Shown here: in pieces, positions 1 through 9,639 of the stretch | Layout: every line of letters begins with the position of its first letter | How positions within the stretch are numbered: position 1 is the stretch's first letter | Notes under the pieces: generated by a model | Databases searched by the model: none | What the model saw: the letters and a program-made list of their open reading frames with translations, nothing else | What the model was told of the DNA's origin: nothing | Translations under genes and position numbers: made by a program | Assembly (NCBI GenBank): GCA_947650285.1 | Contig: CANTFL010001465.1 | Location: 124,001-188,000, forward strand | From: Hyaloperonospora brassicae | Lineage: Eukaryota > Oomycota > Peronosporomycetes > Peronosporales > Peronosporaceae | Direction: 5' to 3' | Length of the DNA: 64,000 nucleotides

Positions 1-1
1 C

Positions 2-479
2 ACCACGCAAGAGGATCAGGATCGTAACGCGTTACAATTTGCTCCTGAGAAAAACCAGAAATGCCAACGTTGTACGCGTTGAGAGATTCGTATGGCTATA
101 CCACTGGGAGTTGTCGAATCCCACTCTTTGACTCGTCAAAAACTCCATGGACTTGATTCCTGTGCGAAGAATTATCGCACTGAGCATAATTGTTACATCG
201 ATGTCTTTTTCAGACATCGATGGTACCATGGTAATTGAAAGAGAGACGATTTCTCGTTGGTTCAGGCGCTAAATTCTTTTATCGTCAACATTGAGAATGT
301 TAGCCGTGACACTTGGCTGGACAAACTTACTGCAGCTCGCAATAAGTTTGAACAGAAGTTCATAACCGGTGCTCGGTTTAAGTTGCACCGATCGTCTCAA
401 GAGGCAGGTTTACCTTGCCTCTTGTGGGAAGAGAAATGTCAGAGTTATATTGACAACTCTGTTCGCGCCCGTAGAGAGG
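2..479 (+). pseudogene. Possible antisense ORF downstream of integrase in element X
   Basis: The plus strand, opposite to gag-pol of X, has a reading frame from 2 to 479 with only two stops (about 80 and 239). Its longest open part starts at 257 and is rich in Lys, Arg and Glu, including the stretch DKLTAARNKFEQKF near residues 22-35. The three minus-strand frames over 257-479 have more stops or look less protein-like, and I could not place an integrase C-terminal module in them. The frame seems to resume right of the solo LTR (about 1427-1555; ASARDEQELKRF can be read). Its position, between integrase and the missing 3' LTR, matches the antisense ORF of element Y. I recognise no domain. It could also be chance or a host fragment. 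Confidence 0.4.
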
Positions 480-1426
480 TGTGGAGAAGTGCGAAGGAAG
501 AATGACAAAAGTGTGTATCGCACGATCCACCTAAAGTGCGAAACCAGTTTGATCGGTGGAGCGCGTACGGAGATGGGCCTTTTGGGACGAGGAAGGTGAC
601 CAAACGACTGATTGAAAAGAATCGACTATCCAAATCGCAAAGGTTGATCCACCTTCTATCCTGGATACCTCTGGGTGGTGTGAATCACATAATGGGTGTG
701 AATCACATAATGGGTGTGGATCATATACCGCGATCCACTACACCGCGATCCACTACGGAGTATCTGCTGTGGACCACATGAGGTAAGAGATGAATGACAT
801 AGACAGGCGGTGCACAACAGTTGACATAGCGAACAGATAGGCATAGTCATAGGGTTTGGATTTGGCTGGTTGACATTGAACAGAATTGAATTTGCAACGA
901 AAGACACGCGTCGACTTCTCCCGTGCAGGATCTTTGGCCTTCCGTTGAACAGGGAGTCACCCACGTCTCAGCGAACTTTGCCCTTGGATTGTTTGGCCAG
1001 GCGGAAAGTCAATTCTCTACCCCCCTCAACTGCGATAGGATGCAGTGAACCCTACGGTTCAGATTCAAGATCGCGAGACGGCTCAAGTGGTCAGAAGGCT
1101 CGCGTATCAAGCATCACCCCTGGCAAAGGCGAATATGGGAGAGCGCCCAAGTTACAAGCGATCGAATAAAGAATTTCCACGCGATCCGCACCTACGTTTG
1201 ACCGAGTGAGGCATTTCCACCCGATCAACACCTATACATAAGACGGTCATGTTCAGCTTCATCTCAAGCCCACCAAGAAGAGCGAAACCCGACCCACCGA
1301 CGGGTACACAAGGTACGCAAGAGCATACAGAGCACGGAATCGGGGTACCCCCCTCCGTAAGTCGGTCGTTCAGGCTCCAGTGGAGAGTCGGGATCACAAG
1401 AAAATTGTGATCACCACTCCATTACA
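480..1426 (+). mobile_element. Solo LTR of the E1 family
   Basis: The start TGTGGAGAAG, the body and the end CCACTCCATTACA match the two LTRs of E1 closely, but in the opposite orientation and with no internal region. It is about 70 bp shorter than the E1 LTRs, mainly because it carries a different short tandem array (about 672-760). The 3' terminal hairpin with ATCACAA and TTGTGAT arms is present. No convincing target duplication flanks it (AGAGG left, CAATG right). It interrupts the region past integrase in element X. Confidence 0.8.
672..760 (+). repeat. Short tandem arrays in the solo LTR
   Basis: Three consecutive units of about 18 bp (TGGGTGTGAATCACATAA and variants) are followed by two 15-bp units containing CCGCGATCCACTA. 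They lie directly upstream of the conserved LTR stretch ATCTGCTGTGGACCACATGA, where the other LTRs of the family carry unrelated arrays. This would be U3 if transcription starts further downstream. Confidence 0.75.
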
Positions 1427-1559
1427 CAATGATAGCGTCGTCGCCATTATTAAGGTGATCGTTTTAATCGATGTCGACTTGATCGACATGGCATCAGACG
1501 TGTCGACGTTTGCGTCGGCACGTGATGAGCAAGAGCTAAAACGGTTTTACTCAAGCTAG

Positions 1560-2300
1560 TCCATCTCTCGTTTTTCAAGAGTCACACTCTAACGGGGACG
1601 GCAGACGTGGACGGTGTAAGTCATTCACGAAGAAGTGTGTTTATGAGCTGAAGCATGCACCGAGTTGATGTCAAATTCCACTATCGGAAAGAATTCGCTC
1701 CAACTCGAGAGCGAATGGACGAATCGTCAAAGGATATATTTAAGGACACGGTTCGCACGTTCCGTCTGACCATCAGCTTCGACATGATCAGATATCGACA
1801 TCGTCAACCGTGTTCTAAGCGGATGGAACACGGATTGCGAAAAGTCTGCCGTGAACCGAGGGTCAAGGTCGGATACTCTTTCACGGATTAACCCGTGAAG
1901 TCGTGTCGATAAATACACGCGCACAGCCTTGTTCCGTGATCGACTCGGGGACAGAAGTAAGATGCAACATTTTGCTGAAACGGTCAACGAACACAAATAT
2001 ACCATTATTCTTGCGAACGTCTTCGGGTACACCGAAGAAGAAGTCCATTGAATTGGACTGCCAGCACTCTTCCAGGACAGGAAGAGGATGTAATGGTGCA
2101 CGGGAAGAAAGACTGGGTTGCACCCATTGACTAAATTTCGCAAGCACGTATGTACTTGCGCACAAACTGATACTGGCGTGGCCAGTAAAAGTCACGACTT
2201 ACCGTAAGGTAAGTCTTTTTCCTTATATGATGCCCGCCTGTTGGGCATCATGACACTCATACATGATGCGCAAGTAAAATTGTTATGAGTAGGCACGACG
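1560..2300 (-). pseudogene. Integrase of element X
   Basis: Reading right to left, the second half of an HHCC finger is seen (SRDFYWPRQYQFVRKYIRAC), then the core: SMDFFFGVPED holds the first Asp, DLDPRF the second and DGQTERAN the Glu. The three catalytic residues of a retroviral-type integrase are therefore present, but the domain is spread over three frames by small indels and the finger loses its second Cys pair to a stop. A piece like HTPFFVNDLHRPRLP at about 1600-1650 marks the end of the core. Followed on the left by the possible antisense frame. Confidence 0.8.
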
Positions 2301-2459
2301 ACACGAGGCGTGCTGCCGGCAACGGCTGTAAAGGACAGAAACCCGTTGCGAGTCGTATAACGATCCGATGAGAAGAAATACGAAGCCTTTTTTTTAAAAG
2401 ATTTACGAGTTGGATTCACAAGATAATTCATTAATCGGAGAAGATACTTATCTTTTGCG

Positions 2460-2802
2460 TAGGCCTTTCTTACGTCGTCAAGTATTATCGACGACGGTAT
2501 ACTGACTGTAATGTCGCAACAGTGGGATTGTACTCAATGTTATATTGCGCGCCCGGCTCGAAATTGGGTCAACGCAAAAGCGTATCAGCGACGAAGTTGA
2601 GTCGTCCTAGTTTATACTTGACGAAAACGTTGTACGCCACGAAGAAAGACAGCCACCTCGCCATTATATGAGAGAGGTGTGGACTGTTTAAGGCCGTACC
2701 TAATGAAGGATGGTCCGTCTAGACAATGAACGGTCTCTCTCCTAAAAGATAGCCGCGAACCTTAGCCAGTGCGTACTTCATGGCAAGTAGTTCTTTGTCA
2801 TG
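2460..2802 (-). pseudogene. RNase H, C-terminal part, of element X
   Basis: The stretch DKELLAMKYALAKVRGYLLG, then TDHPSL and MARWLSFFVAYN, is the second half of a Ty3-type RNase H with its catalytic Glu and a TDH motif; a linker to integrase follows. The first half is at 12999-13130, cut off by E1, with the junction within the codons for VHDKELL. A stop just before TDHPSL and another in the linker show decay. Confidence 0.8.
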
Positions 2803-3821
2803 TGTGGTGGAGTGGTGATCACAATTTTCTTGTGATCCCGACTCTCCACTGGCGCCTGAACGACCGACTGACGGAGGGGGTACCCGGATTCCGTGCTCTG
2901 TATGTTCTTGCGTACCTTGTGTACCCGTCGGTGGGTCGGGTTTCGCTCTTCTTGGTGGGCTTGAGATGAAGCTGAACATGACCGTCTTATGTATAGGTGT
3001 TGATCGGGTGGAAATGCCTCACTCGGTCAAACGTAGGTGCGGATCGCGTGGAAATTCTTCATTCGATCGCTTGTAACTTGGGCGCTCTCCCATATTCGCC
3101 ATTGCCAGGGGTGATTCTTGATACGCGAGCCTTCTGACCACTTGAGCCGTCTCGCGATCTTGAATCTGAACCGTAGGGTTCACTGCATCCTATCGCAGTT
3201 GAGGGGGGGGGGTAGAGAATTGACTTTCCGCCTGGCCAAACAATCCAAGGGCAAAGTTCGCTGAGACGTGGGTGACTCCCTGTTCAACGGAAGGCCAAAG
3301 ATCCTGCACGGGAGAAGTCGACGCGTGTCTTTCGTTGCAAATTCAATTCTGTTTAAGGTCAACCAGCCAAATCCAAACCCTATGACTATGCCTATCTGTT
3401 CGCTATGTCAACTGTTGTGCACCGCCTGTCTATGTCATTCATCTCTTACCTCATGTGGTCCACAGCAGATACTACGTAGTGGATCGCCCCTTACCGAATC
3501 GTACAGTACCTGATCGCAGAGTACCAGATTGCAGTGTACCAAATTGCAGAGTACCGGATCGCAGAGTACCTTGGTAATCCGAAACTGCGATCGTGGATCG
3601 CGATCGATCAATCGTCGATACTTGACTATACTCCTTCTTTACCGATAGATGGGTCACTCTGCATAATTTCCACAGTCAAATCTGTCACCCAGTCGTATGA
3701 CACCATTATGCGTGCTAACGCGCCCATCTCCGTACGCGCTCCACCATTAAAATTGAATTTCGCACTTAAGGCGGATCGTGCGATCCACACTTCCGTCATT
3801 CTTCCTTCGCGCTTCTCCACA
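2803..3821 (-). repeat. 3' LTR of E1
   Basis: In sense it runs from TGTGGAGAAGCGCG (right) to CCACTCCACCACA (left), with TG and CA ends. Near the sense 3' end lies an inverted repeat with arms around ATCACAA and TTGTGAT. The plus strand at 3490-3580 shows about five degenerate 15-bp units containing GCAGAGTACC. It differs from the 5' LTR by only a few bases. Confidence 0.88.
3490..3580 (-). repeat. 15-bp tandem array in the E1 3' LTR
   Basis: About five degenerate copies of a unit like GATCGCAGAGTACC. The same array is in the 5' LTR at about 12667-12750. It occupies the position of unrelated arrays in the solo LTR and in the L/R LTRs. Confidence 0.75.
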
Positions 3822-3834
3822 ACTGTCCCCTGCA
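3822..3834 (-). promoter_or_regulatory. Polypurine tract of E1
   Basis: In sense, GCAGGGGACAGT lies directly before the 3' LTR, the place and composition of the plus-strand primer of an LTR element. The same core GCAGGGGACAAT precedes the 3' LTRs of L and R. Confidence 0.65.
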
Positions 3835-4089
3835 ACCGCCGATCGTCATACAGTGTCTATGGGCTGTGCACCCACAACGCCCATGGCTCCTGCATCCCCT
3901 GCACCTTCCACCTTAGAGATTATCACTGAAATTCATCTCATTTACCTTTCTAATTACTCATTGCGATCGGGCCTCAATTCCCTGGATCGCAACACCTTTC
4001 ACCTCCACTTGTTCATCCTCTGCAACCTTCTTGAAGGCAACTTCCGATTCGATAAATCGGTTATTCATCCACCGCTGCTTCGTGTGATT

Positions 4090-4295
4090 GCATCACCTCG
4101 AAGCGATTCTTGCTGAATCGATCGCGATCGAAATCTTGCAGCAAGGTCCCACAGTTCAAGTCGACCTCATCAATCCAAGTCGGATCTCCCGATCCCTTCC
4201 ATTGCACCAAATATCAGCGCTGAACTCTGCCAAAACGGGTCCGTCTGCCGGACCGCACATCCAATAACTTCTCGACTTCAAATTCATCTCCATCT
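4090..4295 (-). pseudogene. Chromodomain at the integrase C terminus of E1
   Basis: The sense strand reads EFEVEKLLDVRSGRRTRFGR, then YLVQWKGSGDPTWIDEVDL. This is the chromodomain pattern: aromatic residue, YLVQWKG, then a W with an acidic stretch. In chromoviral gypsy elements this module binds modified histone H3 and directs integration to heterochromatin. One TGA precedes YLVQ, and a frameshift separates the module from integrase. It is the best-preserved chromodomain in the window; L and R have more damage. About 270 bp between it and the polypurine tract has no evident ORF. Confidence 0.75.
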
Positions 4296-4309
4296 AATGT
4301 GCGCTCCCA

Positions 4310-5827
4310 GGTATCCTCCGGGCAGCAGGTATTCGTCAGAATCAAAGCGATCCGCCTCTTTTACGCTCAACAGGTTTTTTGGCCGATCCGGGAAGGTTTT
4401 CACCCGCTTTAGCTTGGATATAGGTATCAACGGGAATAATCGATACGGCTTATTCGAGATCTCCAACCGTACTGCGTGTCTTCCAGAAAGTTCCCTTAAC
4501 CGGAATGGACCATGTCACATACGTGCCAGCTTTCGGGTGTATCTTTCTTTCACTCGATCCAAATAGAGCCAAACTTGCGATCCAACTTCGATATCATGCG
4601 ATCCGTCCTCAGTGTTGTGTCGATCGGCCCAAACTTGGACTGCTATCCGTAGAAGATCGTTAGCGGACTCTCTCGCTTGATAGTAATGACGTTGCATATG
4701 GTAACTCCATCTTCTTGGATCTTGGTCCCGTCGTTTGGTGCTTCTGAAAGGCAGAGTCGCTTCCAGCGTCGATCGTGGGCCTCAACCGTGGATCAGGTAG
4801 AATGGCGTATCGCCTCGCAAGCGATTTTGTGCCGTATTAATGGCGAACGTCAACCTATCTGCGTACTCTTCCCGATCCTTCTGATTCATATCAGAAACAC
4901 ATCTCCAACGCCCTCGTCAGGGTCTGATCCATTCTTTCTGCTGTTCAATTCGCTTGGGGTCGATATGCCATAGTGGCATGCTGTCTCTGCCCCGCGAACC
5001 TGCTGAAAGCTCGGAAGAAATTGGACATGAATCCTGGCTCGCGATCATGGCGGATCGCTTCACTGGCCCCAAATCTTCGCTACATTCACTCTTTGTAATT
5101 TTCAGCGATCGTTTGTGCAGTTCTAGAGGAACTCGCCTTGGCGATCACATATCCTGAGAACAGATCTACCCACATCAATAACTCAGTAATTCCCTTGAAA
5201 TATCGCGGAAATGATGAAATGTATTCCATAGCAATTATCTGAAACGGATAAGTGGCTTGGACATTCCCCAGCGATTTGCCGCGCAGGATAGGTTTACCTT
5301 TTTCCGTCGTGCAATCAACACATTCTCCCAGATAAAGCTGGACACTCCGATAGAGCCCTCTCCAGTGGAACTTGGACCGGATTCGTTGGTATGTTCTGCC
5401 GATACCTTGGTGTCCGCCCTCCAGCCTTGTATGATAATAATGCAGGAAATCTTGCTGCAGTAGTTCCGGTACCACCAAGCGAATCAATTCCACGCGGCTA
5501 TCTGGATCTTCCATCGATCGCGGGCAGAGAAACAATAGTCCGCTTCCGTCAACTTCATAATCGAACGCGATCCGAGCACATAGTTCCGATTCTTCAATAC
5601 TCAACTTTGTTATGTCTCCGATCAGGAATTCCTTCAAATCGGCGACCCAACTCTCTTCTTCCTGTGCTTGCTTAATTCTCTCAATTCTACTATGCTGAAA
5701 GACTTCCTCTTGAAAGAACTCAGGCGAGCGCCGTCTCCTTACGTCTGATCCAGTAACGGCAGATATTTTCACGACCTGATCGACACTTTTGGGTGTCAAC
5801 AACTCGTCCAACCGGTTCAACGAACAT
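4310..5827 (-). pseudogene. Integrase of E1
   Basis: A 244-codon open frame (5086-5820) carries the linker and an HHCC finger (HYYHTRLEGGHQG, then CVDC) and enters the catalytic core. The first catalytic Asp is replaced: the position reads IIAMEYI where L and R have IIAMDHI. A frameshift at about 5085 moves the core to another frame with RHDREPGFMSNFF (second Asp) and, 35 residues on, TAERM (Glu) just after a stop. A C-terminal WHGPFRL segment like the GPF module and a long basic tail lead to the chromodomain. From about 5780 leftwards it is clearly diverged from L and R, unlike the domains to its right. Confidence 0.8.
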
Positions 5828-5843
5828 TAATCCTGACAATCTT

Positions 5844-6474
5844 GATCGGACAACGAGATCGAGTCTTGCTCTTGTTGCAAAGCCTTTCTTGACAATCGAT
5901 CAGCACTCTGATTCCAGTCGCTCTTCACATGTAGGAATTCGTGGATCGGCTACGATCGAAGCTTCTCCATACCCTTATGAAGTAAGAATTGCAATCCGGG
6001 CGCCTTGCGATCGATTTCTCCGCGCATCTGCCTGATCACTAGATTAGATTCGCCACAAATGATGATAAGCCCCCGCGTTTGATCGGCCAAGATATCGAAA
6101 CCTAGTAGCAATCCACGGTACTCAGCCTCTTTCACTGTCAAGTCCGTCGCATATTCGGCTGCGGCAGTCACTACCTTCCATTTTGGGAGCTTCCATACAA
6201 TCGCGCTATATACCCCGCCTTTTCGGTGAATCCGGGCCGATCCATCAAATCTGACCACCCAAAGACTTTCACCCTTCTCCACTGTTGGTGGTGACGTGCT
6301 TATAGTATGTTTCGGCTGTTTCTGAAGGGCGATCGCGATCAACATCTCGTCATCCTCTTCGCGCGGGGTTATGCTGGCGGCGAGTGTACCACGTATTTCA
6401 TCTTCTCCCTCTTCACACTTCTTGATCTCCAGCGTCCAATTCGATAACAACGCCGCCCATCTCCCTAGCCTCAC
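5844..6474 (-). pseudogene. Archaeal-like RNase H domain of E1
   Basis: A 174-codon open frame plus a tail contains a second RNase H-like domain after the normal one: VVRFDGSARI (Asp at residue 77), KEAEYRGLL (Glu 118), GESNLVIRQM (position 142, Glu where Asp is usual) and, past one stop, a final Asp in NQSADRLS. Extra RNase H domains of this kind are known in plant Tat and in oomycete gypsy elements. The frame is almost the same in E1, L and R, including the Asp-to-Glu change. It probably helps remove RNA primers during reverse transcription; activity of this version is doubtful. Confidence 0.75.
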
Positions 6475-6491
6475 ATTCAGTCCTGAAGGTT

Positions 6492-6839
6492 TTACTAGCC
6501 AGGCAACGTCGAATGACGTGTGATCACCTTGACTTTTCGTGCAACCAGCATAGTGTAGTCGATATCCAGGATGCGCAGCAGAGCTAAAACTTCTTTTTCC
6601 ACCATGCCATAGTTAATCTCGTTGGTTTTTAGCGTTAGGCTTGTGAACGTTACGAGCCAGTATATTGCATCGTGTTCTTGTAGCAAAGCTACAAAACTGC
6701 CCATTTAGTATCATAGAACACTATCAGTGTAGAGCGAACCGGATCAATGTGTTTAAGAATCGGAGTCTTAGCTGTCTTACATTTCAGCATAGTGAACGAA
6801 ATCGTCGCTTTTTTCCATCGGCTAAGGTCCGTCGAGTTC
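6492..6839 (-). pseudogene. RNase H (Ty3 type) of E1
   Basis: The segment begins with YDTKWAVL, which holds the first catalytic Asp, then shifts frame at about 6690 and continues as QEHDAIYWLVTFTSLTLK and MVEKEVLALLRILD with the catalytic Glu. RHSTL follows where many RNases H have TDHSTL. A stop ends this frame just before the frame of the archaeal-like domain, so the two RNase H domains were once fused. Sequence is nearly identical to L and R. Confidence 0.75.
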
Positions 6840-8153
6840 AGGTAGCCCCCTGTCCAACAGAAAAACGCAGGATCGCCCCCTGTAACACCGATACTATCTG
6901 GTTCGCTATAACCTTGACCTTTCTGATCGTCAGCCCTCTTTTTATTCGGTTTAGGCGGCTTCATATTTTTCATGCGGCCGATTGCGTGGAAATCTGCTTC
7001 GCGTAGTTCGTAGAGCAATGATGCATATATTGCAAAGTCTTCAATGAATCGGCTATAGTAATTCAAACATTCCAGGAACGACTGCGTCGACCGCAGCGTT
7101 AGAGGAAACCGGATATTAACCAGCGATCCAAGTTCCTTTGGATAGGCTTCCAATCCAGCGAGTGATAATTGATGACCGAGATAATATACCTCGCGCCGTC
7201 CCCAAACAATTTTGGTTAGGCTGATCGACAAATTCCACTTGTCGCATACACGTAGCAAACCGTCTACTCTTTCATATAGAGCATTCCACGATGTAGCTGA
7301 AATCAATGTGTCATCGATGTACGATCTTCGACCTAGCACAGAAGATGTCTGACTGGCTTCCGGCTCTCTTTCTGTAATCACGTCGGTCCTTTTGGACGTC
7401 CCCATAGAGGGGGTGTCTGGATCAGCAACGATCTTCCAATAGCCAGGCAATACATTGTCGATCAGGAGTTGGTAAATCTGCGGACCATTTTTAACCTAAA
7501 CGGCATCCGCAGCCACTCAAACAAGCCTGATGGCGTAATAAATGCGGAAATACTTCTGGCTTGTTCCATCATCTCCACCACCCAAAACCCGCTTGCCATA
7601 TCCAGTGAGCAATACAACATTGTTTTTCCATTGCTTGTAGTAGTTCACTGATCAATAGCATTGGATATACCATCTTCCTTGCTAGCTGATTTACTCGTCG
7701 ATAGTTAATACATAATCGAATGGCATCGTCATTTTCTTGATAATCAGGACGATCGGCGAGTCCAAAGATGATGTGGAAGATCGAATAATCTTGGCTGATA
7801 GCAGTCCTTTAATCAAATCCGCTAGTTTTTCACGAAACTTGGGCGCTACTGGCCGTACTCTCGGTGCGATCGGGCTCGCGTCTCTCACGTCAATATCGCA
7901 TATCGCCCTCCGTGCGGCTGGAAGGAGTGCGTTCTCTTTGACAATCAGAAGGTGCTCGTTTCTCTAGATCAGTTGTCTCAATCGTTCCTGGTCATCACTA
8001 AGCGGGACGTCCGGATCGCCTACGTGAATATCGCAAATCGTAACTTCGGAAGTAGGCGTAACGATGTCCGTCAATACCGCCATGTGTTGATCCACATCTT
8101 CGGCGTACAGTTTCCCACTTTCATGACGATAGTTAGAGGCATCCGGCTCTTAT
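6840..8153 (-). pseudogene. Reverse transcriptase of E1
   Basis: In order from the right: PVAPKFREKLADLIKGLL and DSPIVLIIKK (palm start), then in another frame LDMASGFWVVEMMEQAR and TPSGLFEWLRMPFRLK, then a shift to PQIYQLLIDNVLPG and the active-site motif SYIDDTLI (YIDD at 7310-7321), followed by the thumb/connection YYLGHQLSLAGLEAYPKELG. These are the conserved blocks of Ty3/gypsy RT, but at least two frameshifts and several stops make it non-functional. The same lesions occur in L and R. Confidence 0.85.
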
Positions 8154-8693
8154 TCTATTCTGTCATCCTCCGGACATGGCTCTTCATCAGTCTTTACATC
8201 TGGTGAAAGGCCGGTCTCTTTCTTGGACTGATCGCCGGCTCCGTCGTTCGTCGCTTGTTCTTGAATCATGTTAGCCGCAGGCAGTATGCTTGCTGATCGA
8301 TGATCCACTTGTATGTCATCGATTACGTCACGCGATCCGTCATGCGATCGGTTGGTATTCCTGTCCTCAGTCATTCAACCTCCTTCCATTGGTCCCTCGG
8401 GTACTCGATCTCCTCCGTCCGTCTCTTCGATCGTGTTAACGACACGTGGTAGTGGCTCCACACGTGGAGAAACTTTCGCGTCTCGGATCGGGCTGCCCGT
8501 TGATCCATTTTTCTCTTTCGGTCTACTTAAAATCTTCGTCGAATCAGGGTAAGGTCGGTGATCCACAAGCGAACCAGCGTGTTCGGGCGTCAGTTTTTCC
8601 TATTTTTCTGTCGTTGCCTCAAATGCTAGAGTCTGCCACTCGTTGTACCGTCGTGCTTCAACCGAGACGTAGCCTGGGCATCGAGATACTATG

Positions 8694-9633
8694 TCGGCAG
8701 CCATATTCCAACCTAAAGCCGATCCGCGATCGAGAGTATCTTCCGTGTCGCTGAGATTTGTCAGATGCAAGTACTTGATCCAACCCATCCCGGTGGTCAA
8801 GGTGGGTACCCATGTTGGATCGCGCCTCACCCATATCTTGACGTTGAACTGGGTATCATTATCTCTGTCGATCTACCGACCGGTAGAACTACATGCTGGC
8901 CCGGGATCACGATCGGTTGCATGGACGATCTGTACAGAGGTCTGCGTCCTGCTAGATGAATCCTCACTTCATCCGGCAATACCAGCGCCCCATCCGCTAA
9001 GTCCAGACGTATTCCTGCGAGTACCATGTAATCCATACCCAGGATCGTTTCTTGAGCGACTTGATTATCTACCCACACATCAAAGTAGTATACCAGCGAT
9101 TCATTTAGGGTGATCTTGATCTGGGTACGTCCTTCGGTAATGTATGTGTTTTCACCGGTCCCCACACACTCCTATTTTTGATTCTCGTCAATGACACATC
9201 CTGCCTTACGAGCAAAGGTAGTGTCCACGATCGAGATCTACGCTCCCGGTTCGAGTAGCATTGTGGCCTTTTCGTTGCTAATCTTTCCAGCCGCTTTAGA
9301 CTGCTTGAACCATTTTCCTGGTGTATGGTATTGCCAATATCCCCTTGACTCGACCGGTGCTAAGACAAGTTCCATCTTGGTGAGCGATCGGGCGTACTCA
9401 TCATGTCTTCTGACACTCGAAATGGAACACAGACAATTTGAAGAATCAAATGTATTATGTAGATCATCCTGCTTGTCGTCGCTTCCGTCGACCAACTTCC
9501 TCTCACAAATGCATATATGCAGAGCCTAGAACTCCCGGCTAGTACCAGATTCCAACCTGGCGAGCGTCCTGATTTAGCATCTTCTCGGCTTGTTCCGGCG
9601 ACGTCCCTACATGCTTGGTAGGAACATGCCATT
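8694..9633 (-). pseudogene. Protease region of E1
   Basis: The retropepsin active site reads LLEPGA (EPG codons at 9244-9252) instead of Asp-Ser/Thr-Gly, with a stop directly after. The C-terminal part is better preserved: ETILGMDYMVLAGIRLDLAD, then LPDEVRIHLAGRRPLY, a segment typical of this gypsy group. Between this and RT (about 8150-8690) lies a hydrophilic linker rich in Asp, Glu, Arg and Ser. The protein would have cut the Gag-Pol polyprotein. Confidence 0.7.
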
Positions 9634-9639
9634 GGCGAA

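Noticed and set aside
656..964. Open frame repeated in the solo LTR and both E1 LTRs (also 3268-3513 and 12445-12690)
   Set aside because: It recurs because the LTR recurs; it crosses tandem arrays, and its reading is not kept in the L/R LTRs.
2846..2860. TGGCGCC in the LTRs as a tRNA-Lys-like primer-binding site
   Set aside because: It lies inside the LTR on the strand opposite to coding; the LTR continues to CCACA, and a TGG site directly follows that end in L, R and S.
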